Source: CATOSP01 sp965237775
GTDB lineage: Bacteria > Chloroflexota > Dehalococcoidia > Lucifugimonadales > UBA3495
DNA length: 64,000 nucleotides
Reading direction: 5' to 3'
Assembly (NCBI GenBank): GCA_965237775.1
Contig: OZ250155.1
Location: forward strand, 744,001 to 808,000
Below, piece by piece: positions 8,377 to 16,100 of the stretch; position 1 is the stretch's first letter, and each line of letters opens with the position of its first letter. Made by a program: the position numbers and the translations under genes. The notes below the pieces were generated by a model. That model was not told the DNA's origin. It searched no databases and was given only the letters and a program-made list of their open reading frames with translations.

Positions 8377-9114
8377 TCAATCCAGCAGCGCACCCCGGAG
8401 CCGCGTCAACGCTTCGGCGGATACGCCCTGAGACAACACATACTCTTCAGCCCCTCCCCAATTGCGATTCAAGTCGGACAGCACGCGTTCCATCGCCTCG
8501 GGTTGGGCCTCGAACGCCGTCAGGGGCCGGTCTTCATTCCCCGGGCGTTGGCGCAGCCTTGGCCCCAGGGAACCGATAATCTGGTTGGTCAGACAATAGT
8601 CGGCCATGATCTGCTCGTCGTCTACTCCCAATAGACCGAGGACTATGGCTGAGAGGACCCCGGTACGGTCCTTGCCGGCGGTGCAATGAAACACAGCGGG
8701 CAGACTCGACTCCCCGGCCAGAGCGTTTAGAGACTCGGCAACCCTTGCGCCCGCGTTGGAGATGATCCAAGTGTAAATCTCCGTCAGTCTGACCACGGGG
8801 TCGATTCCGGGGGCGGGGTGGGATACATCGCGGCCTTCCAAGTACGGGACATTGTGGTAACGCACCGTGGAACCGCCGGTCGGCCAGCGTCCCGCTCCTT
8901 CTGCCTCGTCGGGGTTTCGCAGGTCAACGACCATGGACACTCCCAACGAAGATTGTACGTATGACATGTCTTCAGTGGTCAAGTGGTGTAGCGCGTCCGA
9001 TCGGAAGAGGCGCCCGGATGTGACGGTACGCCCATCCCGGGCACGGTAACCGCCCAGGTCCCGGAAATTGAAACAACCTTCTAAGGGGACAAATCGCCCC
9101 TCGCTTCCAGTCAC
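8377..9114 (-). CDS. Tyrosine phosphatase (Tyr_phosphatase3/IphP-like)
   Basis: About 245 residues. The P-loop FHCTAGKDRTGVLS carries the C-x5-R active site (Cys144, Arg150 counted from the GTG start), and the N-terminus GCFNFRDLGGYRARDGR is the typical opening of the IphP/LipA-type protein-tyrosine or dual-specificity phosphatases. GKDRTG in the loop is associated with activity on phosphotyrosine and also phosphoinositides in bacterial relatives. GTG 9114 is chosen because GGAGGG lies four to five bases before it; a longer in-frame GTG at 9171 exists without such a site. It lies upstream of CoA-transferase pair 2 and may share its transcript, though a functional link is not evident. Confidence 0.85.
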   Translation of the reverse strand: MTGSEGRFVPLEGCFNFRDLGGYRARDGRTVTSGRLFRSDALHHLTTEDMSYVQSSLGVSMVVDLRNPDEAEGAGRWPTGGSTVRYHNVPYLEGRDVSHPAPGIDPVVRLTEIYTWIISNAGARVAESLNALAGESSLPAVFHCTAGKDRTGVLSAIVLGLLGVDDEQIMADYCLTNQIIGSLGPRLRQRPGNEDRPLTAFEAQPEAMERVLSDLNRNWGGAEEYVLSQGVSAEALTRLRGALLD

Positions 9115-9182
9115 CTTACCCTCCAATTCCCAGACTGCGAATACGGCACACCCCGCCCCCGCCAGACTCACATGGAATTGGC

Positions 9183-9194
9183 CTCATTATAGCA
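9183..9194 (-). promoter_or_regulatory. Extended -10 promoter for the phosphatase gene
   Basis: On the minus strand the sequence TGCTATAATG gives a perfect TATAAT (9186-9191) preceded by TG one base away, an extended -10 element. No convincing -35 is seen, which extended -10 promoters tolerate. It lies about 75 bases upstream of the chosen GTG start. Confidence 0.5.
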
Positions 9195-9313
9195 TCGGCG
9201 TCGCCTGGAAAATTGCCCGCGCCCGGTCCCGAGGCATGATCGGCTAGAAAGGATATATGGTACAATCCAGCCATCTCGAATTCGAAACTATTCCCTTTAA
9301 TGAGGTAGCTGTA

Positions 9314-11587
9314 ATGGCCCAGAATGTTGTGTTATCCAACACGGACTATAACGTTGTCGGCACACGCCCGATCAGGCATGACGGCACCGACAAAGTCACG
9401 GGAAGAGCCAAATATGGCGGAGACTTCCAGGCTTCGGGTCTGCTCCACGGCAAGGTGCTTCGAAGTCCACATGCGCACGCCAGGATCAAGTCTATCGACA
9501 CCAGCAAGGCCGAAGCCTACCCTGGTGTCAAGGCGGTCATTACCGGTCAGGATATGCCCGCGGCCAAGAATGCGGACGCGGACCGGAACACAAGGTTCGC
9601 CAGCGAGAACATCCTGGCAAACGCCAAGGCGTTGTACCGGGGCCATGCCATCGCCGCGGTTGCCGCAACCAGCGCCCACATCGCCGAGATCGCCGCTTCC
9701 TTGATCCAGGTGGAGTACGAGGTCCTGCCCCCGGCCATGGAAGTCCGGGAAGCAATGGAAGACAGCGCTCCCCTGGTCCACGAGGAAATGACCACCACCG
9801 AACTGGGTGAGGACACCGGCAAGCCCAGCAACATTGTCTCCCACTTCAGGCACGAGATGGGGGATCCTGGCAAGGGTTTCGCCGAAGCCGACGTGGTTGT
9901 GGAACGGGAATTCAACACAGCAACGGTGCATCAGGGCTACATCGAGCCCCAAAACGGCGCAGCCATGTGGAACGCCGACGGGCAGATTACCATCTGGACC
10001 AGCACCCAGGGCGCGTTTGCCGTGCGTGAGGCCATCGCCGGCGCGTTGGACGTTCCGGTGTCCCGGATCAAGGTCGTGCCGATGGAAATCGGTGGCGGTT
10101 TCGGTGGCAAGATTCCCATATACCTGGAGCCCCTGGCCGCGCTGCTCTCCAGGAAGACCGGCCAGCCAGTCAAGATGTTGATGAGCAGGTCCGAAGTCTT
10201 CGAAAGCACTGGCCCGACCTCCGGCGCCTACGTCAAGGTCAAGATGGGCGCCAAGAACGACGGTACACTTACCGCCGCCGAAGCCTACCTGGCCTTCGAC
10301 GCAGGGGCATATCCAGGTTCGGCGGTGCCCATGGGTTCCCAGTGCATTTTCGCCCCATACGTGATCGAAAATATGCGCGTCGACGGCTTCGACGTGGTGG
10401 TCAACAAGCCCAAGACCTCCGCTTACCGCGCCCCCGGCGCGCCCATCGCCGCTTTCGCAGGCGAAGCGGTGGTTGACGAGATCGCCAGTAAATTGGGAAT
10501 CGACCCGGTGGAGTTCCGGCTGCTAAACGCCTCCAAGGAGGGCACGCGCCGCGTGGATGGCCCCGTGTTCCCTCGGATAGGAAACATCGAATGCCTGGAG
10601 GCCGCCCGCGATTCGGAGCTGTACAAGACCAAATTGGAGGGCCCCAACCGTGGCCGTGGCGTCGCCTCTGGCTTCTGGTTTAACATCGGTTTGGCATCCA
10701 GCGCGTCTATCGCCGTGAACGCAGACGGCACGATCACCCTGGTCGAGGGGTCCACCGACATCGGCGGCACCCGCGCCTCCATCGCCATGCAGGCCGCGGA
10801 AGTACTCGGCATAGCGGCCGAAGACGTGCACCCCAGCGTCGGAGACACCGATTCGGTGGGTTATACGTTCCTCACCGGCGGTAGCCGCACCACTTTCGCA
10901 ACCGGCTGGGCCGCCTACGAGTGCGCCCAGGAGATCAAGACCAAGATGATCGAACGCGCGGCCACCATCTGGGAAGTGGATAAGGATGACGTAGACCTGG
11001 TGGACGGCACGTTCCAGCACAGGTCGGACCCCGATCTGAAGATGACCTTCAAGGAGCTTTCGGGACGCCTTGCCGGGTCCGGCGGCCCGATCTCCAGCCA
11101 GGTCAGCGTGGACCCCAGGGGCGCGGGAGGCGCTTTCGCCACCCACATCGTTGACGTCGAGGTCGACCCCGAGACAGGTAAGGTCACCATCCTCGACTAT
11201 ACGGCAGTGCAGGATGCAGGCAAGGCCATCCATCCCAGCTACGTGGAGGGGCAGATACAGGGCGGCGTCGTCCAGGGGATAGGCTGGGCGTTGAACGAAG
11301 AGTACTTCTTCGACAGAGAGGGCTCCATGGCCAACTCCAGCTTCCTCGACTACCGTATGCCCACCAGCCTCGACCTGCCCATGATCGGCACGGTTATTGT
11401 CGAGGTTGCCAACCCCGGCCATCCCTACGGGGTACGCGGCGTGGGTGAAGTGCCCATCGTCCCGCCGATGGCCGCCGTCGCCAATGCCATCTACGACGCC
11501 GTGGGTGTGCGAATGCAAAGATTGCCCATGACCCCCGGTGCCGTGCTGGAGGCCATCTTGGAGAAGGACGGCCAGCCCGCCAACTAA
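9314..11587 (+). CDS. Molybdenum hydroxylase large subunit (xanthine dehydrogenase/CoxL family)
   Basis: About 757 residues, the size of the molybdopterin-binding subunit alone. It begins GTRPIRHDGTDKVTGRAKYGGD, the standard opening of the a/b hammerhead domain, and contains EIGGGFGGKIPIY (molybdopterin contact), AYRAPGAP and the C-terminal GVRGVGEVPIVPP with the presumed active-site Glu of the GVGE motif. The family hydroxylates aromatic heterocycles, aldehydes or CO at a Mo centre. The specific CO dehydrogenase loop was not seen. ATG 9314 is preferred over 9257 because GAGG lies eight bases upstream. The FAD and 2Fe-2S partner subunits are not next to it, so electrons must leave by proteins encoded elsewhere. 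Confidence 0.88.
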   Translation: MAQNVVLSNTDYNVVGTRPIRHDGTDKVTGRAKYGGDFQASGLLHGKVLRSPHAHARIKSIDTSKAEAYPGVKAVITGQDMPAAKNADADRNTRFASENILANAKALYRGHAIAAVAATSAHIAEIAASLIQVEYEVLPPAMEVREAMEDSAPLVHEEMTTTELGEDTGKPSNIVSHFRHEMGDPGKGFAEADVVVEREFNTATVHQGYIEPQNGAAMWNADGQITIWTSTQGAFAVREAIAGALDVPVSRIKVVPMEIGGGFGGKIPIYLEPLAALLSRKTGQPVKMLMSRSEVFESTGPTSGAYVKVKMGAKNDGTLTAAEAYLAFDAGAYPGSAVPMGSQCIFAPYVIENMRVDGFDVVVNKPKTSAYRAPGAPIAAFAGEAVVDEIASKLGIDPVEFRLLNASKEGTRRVDGPVFPRIGNIECLEAARDSELYKTKLEGPNRGRGVASGFWFNIGLASSASIAVNADGTITLVEGSTDIGGTRASIAMQAAEVLGIAAEDVHPSVGDTDSVGYTFLTGGSRTTFATGWAAYECAQEIKTKMIERAATIWEVDKDDVDLVDGTFQHRSDPDLKMTFKELSGRLAGSGGPISSQVSVDPRGAGGAFATHIVDVEVDPETGKVTILDYTAVQDAGKAIHPSYVEGQIQGGVVQGIGWALNEEYFFDREGSMANSSFLDYRMPTSLDLPMIGTVIVEVANPGHPYGVRGVGEVPIVPPMAAVANAIYDAVGVRMQRLPMTPGAVLEAILEKDGQPAN

Positions 11588-11701
11588 TCGCCGAAACGCA
11601 AGTGGCCAGTAGCCGGGGACGTTCCAATCCCCGCTGCTGGCCACGAACCACTGACCACCGACCACCAGTCACTAACCACCAACCAATGAGGAACAGACGC
11701 T

Positions 11702-12274
11702 ATGGCCAGAGTACCGTTCGCCACCAGGGAAAGCATGACTCCCGACGGCCAGAAGGTCTGGGACGAGATCGAGACCAGCCGTGGCGGTGTAGCCCGGAAT
11801 TACGCCGCGCTGTTGAACAACCCAGCCGCGGCGGGCAGCCTGGCGGGGTTGGGAGGTTATGCCAGGTTTGAAACGCCGCTGGACCCGCGCATCAAAGCCC
11901 TGGCCGTGCTAACGGCGGCCCGAGAAGCCCACGGTCACTACGTGTGGACCGTCAACCAGCGGGCGGCCCAGGAAGCTGGCATCGGCGACGACGTGGTGGC
12001 CGCGATTCATGAGTTCCGCGCTCCGGTGGGACTTGCGCCCGACGACGCCAATGTAGTCCAATTCGTCATGGAATTGCTGCGCCAGCACCGTGTCTCCGAC
12101 GCCACCTTCAACGCCCTCCGCTCCCAGATTGGGGACGCTGGCGTCGTGGACGTGCTTGTAGTCAGCGGCTATTACCACACCCTGGCCCACGCCCTCCAAG
12201 CCCTTGAAGTAGAACTCCCTGATGGCACCAGCTCAGCCCTGAGCTACCAGACCGGCTTAGCCCCCGGGGGCTAA
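11702..12274 (+). CDS. Carboxymuconolactone decarboxylase family (AhpD-like) protein
   Basis: 190 residues with the all-helical CMD layout: LDPRIKALAVLTAAREAHGHYVWTVNQRAAQEAGI in the middle (landmark about residues 60-94), then a second helical part with RSQIGDAGVVDVLVVSGYYH. The CxxC pair of AhpD peroxidases is absent, so a redox role like AhpD is unlikely; relatives are decarboxylases or unknown. Its GDDVVAAIHEFRAP segment is typical of the family in aromatic-degradation gene sets. It lies 114 bases downstream of the molybdenum hydroxylase gene in the same direction, suggesting a shared oxidative degradation pathway. Confidence 0.8.
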   Translation: MARVPFATRESMTPDGQKVWDEIETSRGGVARNYAALLNNPAAAGSLAGLGGYARFETPLDPRIKALAVLTAAREAHGHYVWTVNQRAAQEAGIGDDVVAAIHEFRAPVGLAPDDANVVQFVMELLRQHRVSDATFNALRSQIGDAGVVDVLVVSGYYHTLAHALQALEVELPDGTSSALSYQTGLAPGG

Positions 12275-12712
12275 CAACAGCCTGGGGCGCCGCAAAGGCC
12301 GGACTTCTCCTGCTTTTACTCAAAGGTGGAGCTGAACGGGATGCTGTTCAGCATTCCACATGCCAAAACTAGGGGACCGCGCTCGGAGCAGGGCGGGCAA
12401 AAAGGAGCGGCCGGCCCCGAAAAGGGAGGAGCCGCTGAGGGAGCGGCACACTACCGGTCGCTGAGGAGTTAATAGTAATCCTCAGGAAGTACCTAGGTCA
12501 ATCCACCAAGCGATTCCGCCAAGGCCTTTTAGCTTCCACCACCGTTTGTCTCCAAGGCTCATACCCCCGCTCATCCTGGGCCGAACGCAGTCCTCCAGAA
12601 CAGACTCTGGACACGCGCACTATCCCGTCGCCCATCCTCAGCTTGCCGGGGTAAAAATGCTTGCCCCATCCATCTCCTTCGAGGGCAAATGGACTGGTGT
12701 TGCCCAAATCCC
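12275..12712. other. Intergenic region with hairpins, no convincing gene
   Basis: No reading frame here looks like a protein; the 69-codon frame on the minus strand has no family features. Two clean hairpins are present: 12326-12359 (GTGGA-GCTGAAC paired with GTTCAGC-TCCAC, two-base bulge) and 12431-12447 (GCCGCT, loop GAGGG, AGCGGC). Neither has a following T-run. The stretch could hold a transcribed structured RNA, but it does not match RNase P, tmRNA or SRP RNA signatures that could be recognised by eye. Confidence 0.35.
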
Positions 12713-12946
12713 CTATCCCGCCGTGACGCAGGTGATGGTTTTTAGCACCCCTGGAACACCCTGCACCAGGCCAGTCACCAGATCGGCGACGGCGGCCATA
12801 TTCGGAGCGGATATCAGGGCGATGACGTCGTAGGGGCCCGTCACGACGTCCGCGGACACAACTCCGTCGAGCCGCCTCAGTGACCGGAGTACGTCGATAG
12901 TCCGGCCCACCTGGACCTCAATAAGAATGTAGGCGCTGGTGCCCAA
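12713..12946 (-). CDS. Stand-alone AsnC/Lrp-type ligand-binding (RAM) domain protein
   Basis: 77 residues: AYILIEVQVGRTIDVLRSLRR, then LDGVVSADVVTGPYDVIALI and LVQGVPGVLKTITCVTAG. This is the beta-alpha-beta-beta-alpha-beta RAM domain that in Lrp/AsnC regulators binds amino acids and drives oligomerisation, here without the N-terminal helix-turn-helix. The VTGPYDV stretch is the usual effector-pocket strand. Translation likely starts at TTG 12946, with AGGAG six bases upstream. Such solo domains are common in archaea and Chloroflexota and are thought to sense metabolites or modify enzymes; the partner is unknown. It lies downstream of ridA in the same direction, about 100 bases away. Confidence 0.78.
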   Translation of the reverse strand: MGTSAYILIEVQVGRTIDVLRSLRRLDGVVSADVVTGPYDVIALISAPNMAAVADLVTGLVQGVPGVLKTITCVTAG

Positions 12947-13044
12947 AGGTTGCTCCTGGCGGCGTTGGCCCGCCCGCTTCGGTTACGTCTTGCAACACCG
13001 GTCCGCCTGCCGGAGATGTTGGGTGATTCCTCGGGGGGTGCGGC

Positions 13045-13431
13045 TTAGTCGGATATGCAGGCGGTGGAGGTCACTTCCACCAGGTTGTCCGCCGCGCCGA
13101 ACTGCACGATGATCGCGGTGCGCGCCGGGCGGTCATCCGTGAAGAATTCGCCGTAAACTTCGTTGAACCCTTCCAGGTCTTCCGCCTTGGACACGTAACA
13201 GGTGTTGGTCAGCACATTGTCCAGCGACGTTCCCGCGGCTTCAAGGATCAGCTTGATCCGCTCCAACGTGTACCGCGTCTGCTCGCGGATGTCCTTGCCC
13301 ACCTTTCCCGTACTTGGGTGCCGGCCGGTGCAGCCCTGCACGTACACCAGGTTGCCGAAGCGGGTAGCCTGGGACAAGAGCCCGCGTCCGGGAGCTAATT
13401 TATCGCTGGTGATGATCTCTTTCTGGGACAT
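13045..13431 (-). CDS. RidA family (YjgF/UK114) enamine/imine deaminase-like protein
   Basis: 128 residues, standard length. It has RFGNLVYVQGCTGRHPSTG in the front half, QTRYTLERIKLILEAAGTSLDNV as the long helix, and RPARTAIIV carrying the Arg that in active RidA binds the substrate carboxylate. The end (LVEVTSTACIS) replaces the usual VEIEAIA. RidA hydrolyses reactive enamines such as 2-aminoacrylate; divergent subfamilies have other roles. ATG 13431 has GAGGGAG about eight bases upstream, and a good promoter lies at 13523-13550. Confidence 0.88.
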   Translation of the reverse strand: MSQKEIITSDKLAPGRGLLSQATRFGNLVYVQGCTGRHPSTGKVGKDIREQTRYTLERIKLILEAAGTSLDNVLTNTCYVSKAEDLEGFNEVYGEFFTDDRPARTAIIVQFGAADNLVEVTSTACISD

Positions 13432-13522
13432 GATTTAACTCCCTCTCGCCGCACCGGACCCCATTACAATTAATCTCGCCAGGTCCCCGATGCCAGTCTG
13501 ATTTCGTTTCTGGGCCAGTCAC

Positions 13523-13550
13523 ATTATAGACTCGGCCCCAAGCGTGTCAA
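13523..13550 (-). promoter_or_regulatory. Sigma-70-type promoter for ridA
   Basis: Minus strand: -35 TTGACA (13545-13550), 16-base spacer, -10 TATAAT (13523-13528). Both hexamers are perfect consensus. It lies about 90 bases upstream of the ridA ATG. Confidence 0.75.
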
Positions 13551-13843
13551 ACCGCCCGTCGATGCCCCCGGAGCGGCTTTCAGGGGGCGAGCGGCGTTGA
13601 TGCGGCCCGCCTTCCAGTCCCATCAATGCGAAGTTCTTGCGCATTCCTTGACCGCGGCTCACCGTAGCTGGAACATATTGCGCCAGAGGGGTCTATCCGG
13701 CTAAAATAACTCATACCTCTAGGAGTGTTTCATCCGTGTGCGCATCGAATCGAGGCTCAAAATGATCGAAGCGCAAGCTGATCGAAACCAATACGTTGGG
13801 ACGTGTCACACAACCAACACCCTAATTGGAAGGGAGATACTAG
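13551..13843. other. Leader region upstream of the EF-G paralogue
   Basis: No gene is seen between the divergent ridA promoter and the EF-G-like gene. A weak plus-strand promoter candidate is TTGCGC (13678-13683), 18-base spacer, TAAAAT (13702-13707). The leader would be about 130 bases long; no riboswitch-like structure was recognised. Confidence 0.3.
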
Positions 13844-15880
13844 ATGCCCAGCATTGATCCTAAGAATATCCGTAACGTCGCGCTCGTTTCCCACAGCGGC
13901 GCGGGCAAGACCTCAATCGCTGAGACCCTTCTGTTCAACTCGAAGGTAACCACGCGCATAGGCCGGGTCGAAGACGGGAACACCGTCTCCGACTACGAGC
14001 CCGAAGAAGTAAAACGCGCCAGCAGCATCCAAACCACCCTGGCCGCATGGGCCTCCGGACCTAATAAGATCAACTTCCTGGACACACCGGGCTACGATGA
14101 CTTCCTCGGGGAGGTCTCCGCGGCCCTGCGGGTGTCCGAAGCGGCGGTTGTGCTGGTGGCGGCCCAGTCCAGTATAGACGTGGGCACCGAGCGAGCTTGG
14201 AACATGTCCAAGGACATGGGCCTGCCCCGGATGGTCCTAATCAACAAGATGGACCGGGAGAACGCCAGTTTCTCCCGGTGCGTGGCTGACATCCAGGCTT
14301 CTTTCGGCAGCCAATGTGTCCCCCTTCAGTTGCCCATCGGCGAAGCCCAGGACTTCACCGGAGTCGTTAGCGTGGTCAACCCGCCCGCCGATGTCCCAGC
14401 CGAAATGGCCGCGGACCTGGAAGCGGCTCGGGAACGGCTGATCGAAGCCGCCGCGGAAAGCGACGACGAACTCGCCGACAAATACCTGGAAGGCGAGGAA
14501 CTGACCCCCGAGGAGATCATCAACGGCGTCCGCAACGGCGTCTGGAGCGGAGCTCTCGTGCCTATACTGGCCAGCTCGGCCACTCAGAACCTGGGCGTGG
14601 ACGAATTCGCGCAGATGGTGCTGGACTTCCTGCCCTCTCCAGTTGATGGCGTAGGACCTCAGTTGTCCGACGACTCAGACATCCAAGTCGACGCCGACGG
14701 CCCGTTGGCCGCCCAGGTCTTCAAGACCACCGCAGACCCCTTCGTCGGCAAGCTGTCCGTGTTCCGAGTCTATCAGGGCAGCATCAAGAGCAACTCGGAA
14801 GTCTGGAACAGCGTGCGCGGGTCTTCGGAGCGCATCGGACAACTCTACCTGCCCAGGGGCAAGAACCAGGAGAACGTGGCCGAGGTAACCGCCGGTGATA
14901 TCGGGGCCATCGGGAAGCTCTCCGAAACCCTGACCGGCGATACTCTCTGCACCCGTGACAACCAGGTGCGGTTCGAGCCCATCAAATTCCCCGTCGGATA
15001 CTACCGTGTGGCCGTCGCCCCCGCGAGCAAGGCAGACTTGGACAAGATGTCTCAGTCCCTAGCCAGGATCGTCGAGGAAGACCCCACGCTGCGGATGTCT
15101 CGGGACTACGACACCACCGAAACCCTGATCACCGGCATCGGTGAGGCCCAAATCGACGTGGCCATGGACAAGATCCGCCGGAAGTTCGGCGCGGACTTGA
15201 AAACCAAGCTTCCCCGAGTGGCCTACAAAGAGACCATCACCAGGGTTACCCAGACAGAGTACCGGCACAAGAAACAGTCTGGCGGCCACGGCCAATACGG
15301 TCACGTGCTACTGAGACTCGAACCGAGGGACCGGACGCTGGGCTTCGAGTTTGGCAGCGAAGTCGTGGGCGGTAAGGTGCCCAAGGAGTACTTCCCCTCG
15401 GTGGAAAAGGGGATCGTCAAGGCCATGGACGAAGGAGTCCTGGCCGGTTATCCCATGGTGGACCTGAAGGCCGTCCTATACGATGGAAGCTTCCACGACG
15501 TGGACTCTTCCGGGATGTCCTTCGAAATCGCAAGCTCTCAGGCCCTGCGCAAGGGAGTTTCCGATGCCGCGCCGATCCTGCTTGAGCCCATCATGAAGCT
15601 GGATGTCATCGTCCCAGACGCCTACACCGGTGAGGTGATGAGCGACCTTAACGGCAAACGTGGCCGCATCCTGGGCATGACTCCCATGGAAGGCACGACG
15701 CGGGTCGAAGCCGAGATACCCCTATCGGAGGTCCAGCGGTACGCCCAGGACCTGCGCTCGGTGAGCCAGGGCCGCGGCGAATACAGCTTGGTCTTCGACC
15801 GCTACGAACAGGTGCCGGCCAACCTTGAGCCCAGGGTGATTGAGGAAGCCAAGCGCGCCCGCGAAGAGGAAAGGGTGTAA
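13844..15880 (+). CDS. EF-G-like translational GTPase (EF-G2 type)
   Basis: 678 residues. The G domain carries SHSGAGKT (G1), DTPGYDDF (G3) and NKMDREN (G4). In place of the R-G-I-T switch of canonical EF-G it has RASSIQTT, and the G1 lacks the GHID context, which marks the EF-G-like paralogue class (often called EF-G2). Domains II-V follow, including a domain IV strand KQSGGHGQYGHV and the domain V segment GKRGRILGM. Canonical EF-G translocates tRNAs; this class often hydrolyses GTP but cannot replace EF-G, and its role is unresolved. A good ribosome-binding site (GGAGA) precedes the ATG. A strong terminator follows 33 bases after the stop, so it is transcribed alone. Confidence 0.88.
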   Translation: MPSIDPKNIRNVALVSHSGAGKTSIAETLLFNSKVTTRIGRVEDGNTVSDYEPEEVKRASSIQTTLAAWASGPNKINFLDTPGYDDFLGEVSAALRVSEAAVVLVAAQSSIDVGTERAWNMSKDMGLPRMVLINKMDRENASFSRCVADIQASFGSQCVPLQLPIGEAQDFTGVVSVVNPPADVPAEMAADLEAARERLIEAAAESDDELADKYLEGEELTPEEIINGVRNGVWSGALVPILASSATQNLGVDEFAQMVLDFLPSPVDGVGPQLSDDSDIQVDADGPLAAQVFKTTADPFVGKLSVFRVYQGSIKSNSEVWNSVRGSSERIGQLYLPRGKNQENVAEVTAGDIGAIGKLSETLTGDTLCTRDNQVRFEPIKFPVGYYRVAVAPASKADLDKMSQSLARIVEEDPTLRMSRDYDTTETLITGIGEAQIDVAMDKIRRKFGADLKTKLPRVAYKETITRVTQTEYRHKKQSGGHGQYGHVLLRLEPRDRTLGFEFGSEVVGGKVPKEYFPSVEKGIVKAMDEGVLAGYPMVDLKAVLYDGSFHDVDSSGMSFEIASSQALRKGVSDAAPILLEPIMKLDVIVPDAYTGEVMSDLNGKRGRILGMTPMEGTTRVEAEIPLSEVQRYAQDLRSVSQGRGEYSLVFDRYEQVPANLEPRVIEEAKRAREEERV

Positions 15881-15912
15881 ATCCCTTCCAGGCCCGTACA
15901 GCCCTAACCAAG

Positions 15913-15950
15913 AGGCCCCGCCACGGCAATGTGGCGGGGCCTAATATTTT
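15913..15950 (+). terminator. Rho-independent terminator after the EF-G paralogue
   Basis: Perfect 12-bp stem AGGCCCCGCCAC (15913-15924) and GTGGCGGGGCCT (15931-15942), six-base loop GGCAAT, followed by AATATTTT. It lies 33 bases after the stop codon. Confidence 0.9.
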
Positions 15951-15996
15951 CGGGGTAGTTAGCAACCTCTGGGGAATTCGGTTGGGCGCGGAGTGG

Positions 15997-16034
15997 AAAT
16001 CCCCCTTAGTCCCCCTTTTTCGAAAGGGGGAGAT
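15997..16034 (+). repeat. Dispersed C-rich palindromic repeat, copy 1
   Basis: AAATCCCCCTTAGTCCCCC followed by a hairpin TCCCCCTTT-TTCG-AAAGGGGGA (16010-16031). The same core recurs at 36088, 36249 and 60928. Confidence 0.8.
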
Positions 16035-16100
16035 TACATAGGCCGCCGGTATATTTGACGGTCAATGGAGCTTGTGGCGCTGGTTGGGTGACCTGCGGGG

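Noticed and set aside
12498..12707. 69-codon minus-strand frame
   Set aside because: No ribosome-binding site, low-complexity composition and no family features; treated as non-coding.
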